64,000 nucleotides of DNA, from assembly GCA_900321425.1 (NCBI GenBank), contig ONWA01000006.1, forward strand, positions 1-64,000. Direction: 5' to 3'. Position numbers and translations under genes: made by a program. The notes under the pieces are model-generated. The model saw only the letters and a program-made list of their open reading frames with translations. It searched no databases and was not told where the DNA came from. Positions within the stretch are counted from its first letter, which is position 1. Each line of letters starts with the position of its first letter. The DNA is from an uncultured Prevotellaceae bacterium. Lineage in GTDB: Bacteria > Bacteroidota > Bacteroidia > Bacteroidales > Bacteroidaceae. This document shows positions 36,288-43,266 of the stretch, piece by piece.

Positions 36288-38165
36288 ATGGAAGAAATTA
36301 AGCAATATTTGAAGCATGACTACGACGTTGCAGTAGATGCTTTTAACAAAAGAGATTACAGAGGGTTTTTCAGGAATATACGTCCTGCAATAGAACTTCT
36401 ATGTAAACTGCTTATACATGAGTTTGTGTCAGACAATGACTTGGCAGAAGATATTATTTCTGGCAATGTTTCAATAAGGAAAGACAGGACGAGTGAAAGT
36501 TATATCATTGAAAATGGTTTCAGAAGGATTCAAGGGAGTGCGCTTGCAGCAATCCTTCCTGGGGTCTATTTCTACAAACACTCTGATGTTGCTTTCTCAC
36601 GAGTTGACCAACAAAAGAAGAGGCTGAAAAAAGGAATTGAAACCAATGCGGCAAATCTGTACCAATGGTATAGTATAGCCAGCGAACTTGGTAGCCATAC
36701 GGGGTCATCAAGTATGAACGACAAAAAACAAGCCCTAGCATGTGCCACTTTTTTCCCAGGCTTTTTCGATTTTATGAAGAGCAATAATATCTTGCAGCCT
36801 TCAATGATGTCTTTCTTGGACAGCCTCAATGATTTCAATTTTAGTGCTGGAAAAGATGAGTTGGAAGAAACCAAGAGGCAAATTAGCGATGCGAATGCAG
36901 TTATAGAAGAGCAGAAAGCTGCAATTCTAACTGCCAAGAAACTGCAATTAGAGGCAGAAAACGAACAGATGCAATTGGAGCAAAAAACTGCCGAGATGGA
37001 ATCAAGAATGCTTGAGCAGCAAAAGGAAATAGAAAAACTGAAGAAAGAATTGGAAAAGATGGCTCCTGTTGATACTCATGAAGATGATGAAGAACCAATA
37101 GTAGTGAATCAACCCCGTGGAAACCTCCTCGCTACGTTGAGAGTTAGTTCTGATTGGGATGTTGACGAGGAATCAATGGATGATGATCAGTTAGACTTGA
37201 TAGAGAGAACTTTAGATAAGTCTATGCTTGTAGCTGGTTGTGCAGGAAGTGGGAAGTCTGTCATCGCTATGCATAAGGCAGAACAGATAGCCCAGCAAGG
37301 AGAAGATGTAATTCTGATAGCATACACAAAGTCCTTAACCGGCTTTATGAATGTAGGAAAATCGATTGGCCCATATCGGTTCTATTATCATAATCAATGG
37401 GTGAAACAGGGGAAACCTCAGGCAGACTACATCATTGTTGACGAAATCCAGGATTTCACCCAAGAAGAAATCCAAGATTTTATTCAGGCTGCCAATAAAT
37501 ACTATATGTTCTTTGGCGACACTGCTCAGTCAATATACAAACAATATGGAAAGCAGACTTTAACAATAGAAGAAATAGCAAAACTGACAGGGTTAAATGT
37601 GCTTAAGTTATATAACAATTATCGTCTTCCTCGTTCTGTTGCTAAGATTACACAGGACTATGTAGGAGTCAATGTTGATCCATATAAAGAGAAAGTTTAC
37701 CAAAATAAAGAGAAGAGCCTACCTTATATTATATATAAGAATTCAATAGAGGAACAGGTAGACTCTATTAAAGCCATCGTTGGTAACAATGCAGGAAAAA
37801 GTATTGGAATTCTCCTTCCTTCTAATGAACTAGCCTTGAAAGTTAGCGAAGAGTTGAGAAAGAAGAATGTAGGTTGCGAACTTAAGTATTCTACTGATAT
37901 GAAAATAGATACCCGTTATGTAGATACACTTGACTTTGGCTCAATTATGCCTAAGATAATGACGTATCATAGTGCCAAAGGATTACAATTTGACATTGTT
38001 ATCCTACCTATGTATAATGGTGCATCAGACAACGAGTCGAGAAAAGCTTTATACGTGGCCATGACCCGGACTAAGCATAAGTTGTTTGTTTTCTATTCTA
38101 CACCAAATCTGGCATATCCCCTGTCGGATGTACCAACAAGGTTATACCTGAAAAATGAAGCGTAA
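36288..38165 (+). CDS. SF1 helicase with DUF4145/HEPN-like N terminus and coiled coil
   Basis: 625 residues. Residues 1-190 look like a DUF4145/HEPN-type helical bundle (R32, E36 in IRPAIELLCK; His137 in ELGSHTG). A coiled coil follows (about 195-265; repeated EEQKA, KLQLEAENEQ, EKLKKELEKM). The SF1 helicase occupies about 295-620: GCAGSGKS (~317), DEIQDF, FGDTAQSIY, NYRLPRS, TYHSAKGLQFD and YVAMTRTK. The motor is short, without the large inserted subdomains of UvrD. It probably works with the 2667-residue protein. The operon ends here; a separate promoter precedes the next gene. Confidence 0.85.
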   Translation: MEEIKQYLKHDYDVAVDAFNKRDYRGFFRNIRPAIELLCKLLIHEFVSDNDLAEDIISGNVSIRKDRTSESYIIENGFRRIQGSALAAILPGVYFYKHSDVAFSRVDQQKKRLKKGIETNAANLYQWYSIASELGSHTGSSSMNDKKQALACATFFPGFFDFMKSNNILQPSMMSFLDSLNDFNFSAGKDELEETKRQISDANAVIEEQKAAILTAKKLQLEAENEQMQLEQKTAEMESRMLEQQKEIEKLKKELEKMAPVDTHEDDEEPIVVNQPRGNLLATLRVSSDWDVDEESMDDDQLDLIERTLDKSMLVAGCAGSGKSVIAMHKAEQIAQQGEDVILIAYTKSLTGFMNVGKSIGPYRFYYHNQWVKQGKPQADYIIVDEIQDFTQEEIQDFIQAANKYYMFFGDTAQSIYKQYGKQTLTIEEIAKLTGLNVLKLYNNYRLPRSVAKITQDYVGVNVDPYKEKVYQNKEKSLPYIIYKNSIEEQVDSIKAIVGNNAGKSIGILLPSNELALKVSEELRKKNVGCELKYSTDMKIDTRYVDTLDFGSIMPKIMTYHSAKGLQFDIVILPMYNGASDNESRKALYVAMTRTKHKLFVFYSTPNLAYPLSDVPTRLYLKNEA

Positions 38166-38214
38166 AACCAAGGGATTATGCATATAAGACTATATAAAAT
38201 AGGGTTAAGAAACG

Positions 38215-38284
38215 GTTCCAAGGAGATCAGAACCGTTCATAATGGTGATTTACTTGCAGCAATCAAAAATCGGTTGTACCTTTG
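38215..38284 (+). promoter_or_regulatory. Operator (GTTC-N11-GAAC) and promoter of the kinase-receiver pair
   Basis: Inverted repeat AACGGTTC (38211-38218) / GAACCGTT (38230-38237), -33-like TTG at 38254-38256 and -7 box TACCTTTG at 38277-38284. The repeat centre lies about 60 bp upstream of the expected transcription start, a typical activator position. The block recurs at 42103-42172 with the same spacing. Confidence 0.75.
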
Positions 38285-38344
38285 CAGCGCATTTGAGACA
38301 CAATTGCAGGACATAGAGTACTAACCAACAAAAACACAAAAGAC

Positions 38345-40987
38345 ATGCAGAACGTACAGAACGCAGCAGAGATCCAGCAGAGAGTGATTAACCTCGTAGA
38401 GCTTTACCGTACTAAGGTGGGTAAGGAGAGTCAGATAGCTAAAGATGCCAAGGCAGATTATGCTTATTGGGAAGATGAGTCTGTAAACATGATGGTTGAA
38501 GCAGGACTTTCCGTTGGTTGTGGCATGTATAGCGAAGGTCCTCATACGGAGGTATGGATTAAGCACTTGAAGGTGAACGAGCAACTCCTTGGTCATTTCT
38601 ATGCTGAAGTTGCAGGAGAAAAGGCAGAAAAAGAGGTTCTTGACCAGCTCCTTCCTGAAATATATGACAAGACGATTTTTACAAAAGAAGAGGAAGATTT
38701 CCTCAAGATGTATTTCAAGGAACTTGTAAATTACATCGTCTTAACTCCGTGTGATCTTTGCCTAAAGTATGTTCATATTCATGATAGTAAAGATGCATTT
38801 ACTGTTCCTAGTGAAGTACTTGAACTTATTAAATCTCGGGTTGAGATTGCTAGAGGGTCTAAGATCTTTAATCCCAATACAGGCTTTGCTCAGTTTACGA
38901 GTTTGTATGAGGGTTGCAAATATTTTTGCGATTCCAAAAATGCATGGATGAAAGTTCTTACATTAGCAAATAATGCTGATGTTGAAATTCTAGAAAATAA
39001 GATTCTTCCAAGAGATTATGATGCAGTCATTTCCTATCCTGCAAATTTGTCAGACAAGGGCAATGATGTTGAACAGCTGTGTAAAGCATATGACTCTCTT
39101 CAACCAGGTGGAATGTTTGTTTTACTTTGTCATCCGAGGCTTTTGACTGATGAAACAAATTCATCATTAAGGAATAGGCTTGTCAAAGATAAAGCAATTC
39201 GAGAGATTATACAATTACCACAGGTAATGAGTAGCAGCGCATCTTTTGATACCTATTGTGTTATCATTGCAGAAAAAGGACGTAAAGATGGTGATACAAC
39301 ATTAATAGATGCTCAAAGATGTCAGAAGATTGAGAATAATGAACGTTATCTGTGTTCCTTCGACATGACAGAATTCAATGCTATTCTGCAGAATAACGGA
39401 AAAGATCCCAATACCGGATTTAGAAATCTTGTTAAGGTGTCTTCTGATAAACTATCGTCTAGCATTTTGCTCCCTCAAGTATATACAGTCGAAAGACCAT
39501 TGGAAGTAGAGCAGCCAGTTCCCCTTTCAACACTTTGTTCCATAGAATCCACGATAGTTCGTGATGTCCATTTTAACTTGCCAGAGGATACCCCCTGGAT
39601 AACAATAAGTGATATTACTCCTTTGTTTTCTGGGGAAATGAATATGTCTGATATAAGAAAAGCAGATTGTCCAAACAATCCTCCTTATATCGAAGGAAAT
39701 AAAGATTATGCATTCGATGAATACGGCAAGTTCGTTGACTCCATCTGGGTTCAGATGAATACGAAAAAAGGACATCATGTATTGGAATATCGTCAGTGTA
39801 CATTCCTTGACGGAAGCAATGATGTTGTCCTTTATAAAAACGGAAGTTCAGCGAAATTAGTCCTCAAAAAACGCTCAGCAGAACATGGGGTGGGTGTTGC
39901 CGTAGTCAGAGCAACGAACAAGCCATTTGCTGTTAGCAATGGAATCCTTGTGTTTCGACCGAAGAATGGTTTTGATGCCCAGACCTTGGCCGCTATGTTG
40001 CGATTGCCTATTGTCAGTAGACAATTGTTGGTTTACGAACAGTTTGGTATAGGACTTCATCTGGACGATATTCTTGTCCCAACGGACAAGCGTATCATTG
40101 GTGACGAGCTTTATAGAATGAAGAGGGAAGAGTCTGTCACTAAGGAGTTAGAAGACAATTATACTGTAGCCCAGAAAAAATACAAAGCAAAGTTGGAAGA
40201 TTACCAACATGCTATGCGGAAACATATTAGAGAAATTAGTTCTTCTGTGCGTCGCATGGAGCGCTTTATCAATGATATGAATTCTTCGGATGAGGGGAAA
40301 AAGTTCTTGATTGACAGATTGGCTGTGATTAAGAGTCATCGATTATATCTCTCAGAAGACATAGAGCGCCTTAATGAAGAGAATACGTATGGTGAAGCAT
40401 CGCCTTTTGATATTGATTACTGTTTAAGAAGTTATCGAGAATACTTTGGATCCGATGTCTGTACTATAAAATATACTAATGAAATAGCGAATGAAGCGAT
40501 TCGGAAATATTTGAAGGATCATCAAGCGGAATTAAAAGAGCTTGATGAGAAAAGTAGATATAAAAATATTGAAATGGCATCGACTGGAAGCAGTCTGGCT
40601 TATGTTGATATTGCGGAATACAACTTTGGGAAGATTGTAAGGAACATCCTTGAGAATGCAAAGAAGCACGGCTTTGATGACTTTATCGATGTTAATCGTA
40701 AGGATTGTGTAATAGAAATTGTACTTAACTGGGATGAGGATAGAAATATGTACCGTATTGATTTCCGCAATAATGGAAATTCTCTACCAGAAGGATTGAC
40801 CAAAGGTAGCTATGGTGAGAATAGAAAATATGCAGGTCGGACAGGTGGTACAGGCATCGGTGGATATGAAGTTGCAGAAAATGTGAAGCATTACGATGGC
40901 GACTATTCGATATCACAAGACGGTGGCTGGGTAGTAGTTAGTATATATTTACCAAAGAGCAAGATATATGGACAAGAAAGAGTATAA
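38345..40987 (+). CDS. HsdM-like/HsdS-like sensor fused to a histidine kinase
   Basis: 880 residues. About 1-345 follows type I methyltransferase subunit HsdM: helical N domain, IFNPNTGFAQF in place of the SAM-binding DPACGTGGF, YDAVISYPAN (226-234 region) in place of NPPF, then LQPGGMFVLLCHPRLL and IREIIQLPQVM. The catalytic Asn-Pro-Pro is lost, so methylation is unlikely. About 385-600 resembles one HsdS target-recognition half (PWITISDIT; PFAVSNGILVFRPK; GIGLHLDDILVP). A helical segment with candidate phospho-acceptor histidines (H622, H627 in HAMRKHIRE) leads to a HATPase domain (N767, N771; FRNNG; GRTGGTGIGGYEVAE). Predicted cytoplasmic, DNA-sensing kinase. The end overlaps the receiver gene by 20 bp. 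Confidence 0.82.
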   Translation: MQNVQNAAEIQQRVINLVELYRTKVGKESQIAKDAKADYAYWEDESVNMMVEAGLSVGCGMYSEGPHTEVWIKHLKVNEQLLGHFYAEVAGEKAEKEVLDQLLPEIYDKTIFTKEEEDFLKMYFKELVNYIVLTPCDLCLKYVHIHDSKDAFTVPSEVLELIKSRVEIARGSKIFNPNTGFAQFTSLYEGCKYFCDSKNAWMKVLTLANNADVEILENKILPRDYDAVISYPANLSDKGNDVEQLCKAYDSLQPGGMFVLLCHPRLLTDETNSSLRNRLVKDKAIREIIQLPQVMSSSASFDTYCVIIAEKGRKDGDTTLIDAQRCQKIENNERYLCSFDMTEFNAILQNNGKDPNTGFRNLVKVSSDKLSSSILLPQVYTVERPLEVEQPVPLSTLCSIESTIVRDVHFNLPEDTPWITISDITPLFSGEMNMSDIRKADCPNNPPYIEGNKDYAFDEYGKFVDSIWVQMNTKKGHHVLEYRQCTFLDGSNDVVLYKNGSSAKLVLKKRSAEHGVGVAVVRATNKPFAVSNGILVFRPKNGFDAQTLAAMLRLPIVSRQLLVYEQFGIGLHLDDILVPTDKRIIGDELYRMKREESVTKELEDNYTVAQKKYKAKLEDYQHAMRKHIREISSSVRRMERFINDMNSSDEGKKFLIDRLAVIKSHRLYLSEDIERLNEENTYGEASPFDIDYCLRSYREYFGSDVCTIKYTNEIANEAIRKYLKDHQAELKELDEKSRYKNIEMASTGSSLAYVDIAEYNFGKIVRNILENAKKHGFDDFIDVNRKDCVIEIVLNWDEDRNMYRIDFRNNGNSLPEGLTKGSYGENRKYAGRTGGTGIGGYEVAENVKHYDGDYSISQDGGWVVVSIYLPKSKIYGQERV

Positions 40988-42113
40988 TGTCATATGGATT
41001 GATGACGAGTGGGATAAAATGACAGAGTTCAAAGATGAGTGTGAAGAACTTCACATTCATCTTAAGCCGTATTCATATCAGAAGGCTGCAATGGAGGAAT
41101 TAGACAAGCATCCAAATTCTTGGGATGCTGTTCTTTTGGATGGTGAGATAAAAGATAAGTCCGAGCATGAGGAACCTTCAACCAAGGGACTACTAAAGGC
41201 TCTTATGTATCTTGCTGAGAGACACAAACAAATACCTCGTTTTATCTCTACAGGAAAAGACAAAGTGAAGGATAATGAAATGCTTAAAGATGAGCGAATA
41301 TACATTAAGGATGTTGATGATGAGAAACTGTTTGATGACATAAAGAATACAATAGATAATATCGAAAGATTTAAGGTCAAATTATTATATAAGGATGTCA
41401 TCGAACTATTGGGAACCATAAATAAGGACGTGTGCGAATCCATTATAAGTATATTTGAGAAAATGCACAACCCTGATTCTGATATTTCTTTTGACTCAAG
41501 ACTATATTACAATCAGATTCGTCAAGCTTTAGAATGTGTATTTATAGTGGCAAATAAAAAAGGGGTTATCCCTGATGAATGCTTTAACGATGAAAGACCT
41601 AACATAGACCAATGTTATAGGTATTTGGTAGGAGACCCTGCTTTTCATGCTGGTGTTAGGTATGGTCAACAAGGAGAGTATATTGTTCCTGAGTACATTG
41701 GAGCAATGATGGCAATGATAAAAAACATAGGCAATGAATTCTCACATCCAAATGAAAACAATAAAACTCACTACCTCCTTTATAGTTTAGCCCTTAATTT
41801 GTATGAAATAGCAAATTGGATGTTCCGTTATATAGAGGAACACCCCAATCGAGAGGAGAATTTGCTGAAATGTACTAAAATTGAGAAACCTACTAATGAT
41901 GATCTAGAAGGGCTTGTTGAGATGCAAAAAATCTATCATATTGGAAGAAAGTTCGGAGTTAATCCAGGCTTTGTACTTAAAAACGGATTGTTAGGAAAGA
42001 AGGTCAAAATAGTTAAATATGGTATAAACAACGACGATAATCTCTCAAAGCTCTATCCCTTCTTCGCTTCTAACATTCAGCTTATAGTTGAGCCAGAAAA
42101 CAGTTCCAAGTAG
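40968..42113 (+). CDS. Receiver-domain protein with DUF4145/HEPN-like output
   Basis: 381 residues, start inside the kinase gene. Receiver domain about 1-125: acidic pair D12/D13 (IDDE), phospho-acceptor D58 (VLLDGE), S94/T95 (FISTG) and K114 (IYIKD) are all present. The output region (about 140-300) is helical and not a DNA-binding fold I recognise; R185/E189 (IRQALE) and N256/H260 (IGNEFSHP) follow the pattern of DUF4145/HEPN-type domains. About 70 further residues (VKIVKYGIN, NIQLIVEP) may be a small beta domain. With the kinase it makes a two-component pair. The stop codon lies inside the next operator. Confidence 0.8.
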   Translation: MDKKEYNVIWIDDEWDKMTEFKDECEELHIHLKPYSYQKAAMEELDKHPNSWDAVLLDGEIKDKSEHEEPSTKGLLKALMYLAERHKQIPRFISTGKDKVKDNEMLKDERIYIKDVDDEKLFDDIKNTIDNIERFKVKLLYKDVIELLGTINKDVCESIISIFEKMHNPDSDISFDSRLYYNQIRQALECVFIVANKKGVIPDECFNDERPNIDQCYRYLVGDPAFHAGVRYGQQGEYIVPEYIGAMMAMIKNIGNEFSHPNENNKTHYLLYSLALNLYEIANWMFRYIEEHPNREENLLKCTKIEKPTNDDLEGLVEMQKIYHIGRKFGVNPGFVLKNGLLGKKVKIVKYGINNDDNLSKLYPFFASNIQLIVEPENSSK

Positions 42114-42172
42114 AACGGAACCATTCGCAAGGTTGTTTTCCTTGTAAAGTTGTGGAAATCGGCTTACCTTTG
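42103..42172 (+). promoter_or_regulatory. Operator (GTTC-N11-GAAC) and promoter of the 42251-45315 operon
   Basis: GTTC (42103-42106) and GAAC (42118-42121) within a 24-bp block matching 20 of 24 positions of 38215-38238. TTG at 42142-42144 and TACCTTTG at 42165-42172 follow at exactly the same distances as in the kinase promoter. The operator covers the stop codon of the receiver gene. Confidence 0.75.
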
Positions 42173-42211
42173 CAGCGTCAATCATCGATACCACCTCGAG
42201 ATTGATGCTGC
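42172..42211 (+). promoter_or_regulatory. Leader hairpin just downstream of the promoter
   Basis: GCAGCGTCAATC (42172-42183) pairs with GATTGATGCTGC (42200-42211), 12 bp with one G-U pair and a 16-nt loop, at or just after the expected transcription start. It could protect the 5' end or act in control; no riboswitch class is recognised. Confidence 0.55.
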
Positions 42212-42250
42212 AAAGCGTTAGTGGTGGAAACTAAAACAGGACGAACTACT

Positions 42251-42697
42251 ATGATGAACACAGCACTCCAAGCAATCGCAACCAAGGCTCTTCCGGCACT
42301 CTCTGGCGAGCAAGTGACCTACAACGCAGCAAAGAACGTATTTCTTTCGCAAGGATATACCAGTGCTGCAGGGAATATGTACTACAAAGCCATTCGCCTG
42401 TCGAATAGGTTGGTAGTGTACTACGACCTTGGTCAAGGGTATGCTCACACCTTTCTGAATGGCATCAAACTTTACTGCTTTGATGGGCCAAAGGCGCAAC
42501 TGATCGCGCAGAAGTACTGGGGCGGCTTTGACTATCGCATCTTCAACGAACTGTTCGCAAAAGAACAGAGTATTCTGATGCTGAAGAGCTTCTTGGAGGG
42601 GCAGATGAAGTTGCAAGGAGCACATGTGAGTGACCAAGAACTCATCAGTTTCGCAAGAAGCATGGTAGAGGAAACACAACGCAAACAGTTGGCGTGA
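42251..42697 (+). CDS. Small protein of unknown function, paralogue of the next gene
   Basis: 148 residues from ATG 42251 (MMNTALQAIATKALPALSG); ATG 42254 is equally possible. The middle part YYKAIRLSNRLVVYYDLG...GIKLYCFDGPKAQLI matches YYRGIRFCDRIVILEKVG...SIELYAFNGQKMELI of the next protein, so the two are paralogues from a tandem duplication. The C-terminal half is helical. No known domain recognised. It heads an operon with its paralogue and a Pif1-type helicase, driven by the promoter at 42103-42172. Confidence 0.7.
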   Translation: MMNTALQAIATKALPALSGEQVTYNAAKNVFLSQGYTSAAGNMYYKAIRLSNRLVVYYDLGQGYAHTFLNGIKLYCFDGPKAQLIAQKYWGGFDYRIFNELFAKEQSILMLKSFLEGQMKLQGAHVSDQELISFARSMVEETQRKQLA

Positions 42698-42755
42698 AAG
42701 CCCACTATCTGCGACATATACAAGAAGACGTTTAACCATTAAAATCGAGAAAACT

Positions 42756-43262
42756 ATGGCAACACTGACCAAAGCAATCAACAAGAACCTGTTCGACAAC
42801 ATCCTGCCGTCATTCGGCAACCCGCGTGTTCATATTCCCATCTGGGATGACAGTCAGAAGATGTTCATCTGCGACGAGTTCGAGAGTGGTAATGGACATC
42901 GCTACTATCGCGGTATCCGATTCTGTGATCGTATTGTCATCCTTGAGAAGGTGGGATTGTACCATAGTTGGACGTATATTGACAGCATTGAGCTCTATGC
43001 CTTCAATGGTCAGAAGATGGAACTCATCCAGAAGCGTGACTACGACAAAGTATTCCGCAATGAGGAATTCATTCGCCAGGAGTCGGAGCAAATGGTGAAG
43101 AACTTTCTAACTGGTGTGATGAAAACTCAGCGCATTTGTGCTCCTGTGGAGCAGATTGCAGCTCAGGCATCTGAACTGATCAACGGATGCTACAAGAGCT
43201 TCCTTGATCCGGATTTCAACACACGTTTAACCCAAATACTCCCCAAACTTGAACAGCGATAA
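42756..43262 (+). CDS. Small protein of unknown function, paralogue of the preceding gene
   Basis: 168 residues. Shares with the 42251 product a central beta-rich segment (YYRGIRFCDRIVI; ELYAFNGQK) and a C-terminal helix pair (EEFIRQESEQMVKNFLTGVM, compare AKEQSILMLKSFLEGQM). It is 58 bp after its paralogue and 4 bp before the Pif1-type helicase, suggesting both act with the helicase. No catalytic motif or membrane segment is visible. Confidence 0.7.
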   Translation: MATLTKAINKNLFDNILPSFGNPRVHIPIWDDSQKMFICDEFESGNGHRYYRGIRFCDRIVILEKVGLYHSWTYIDSIELYAFNGQKMELIQKRDYDKVFRNEEFIRQESEQMVKNFLTGVMKTQRICAPVEQIAAQASELINGCYKSFLDPDFNTRLTQILPKLEQR

Positions 43263-43266
43263 GACT

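Noticed and set aside
38345..40987. Functional type I restriction-modification system
   Set aside because: No HsdR is present, the methyltransferase NPPF motif is degenerate, only one target-recognition half is visible, and a kinase domain is fused on.
40968..42113. Detocs-type two-component defence
   Set aside because: The receiver protein has no phosphatase or other Detocs output that I recognise, and the kinase sensor is methyltransferase-like. The resemblance is only in concept.
38215..42126. The two 24-bp blocks as attachment-site repeats of an integrated element
   Set aside because: They differ at 4 of 24 positions, each is followed by a promoter at identical spacing, and no integrase is present; a shared operator explains them better.
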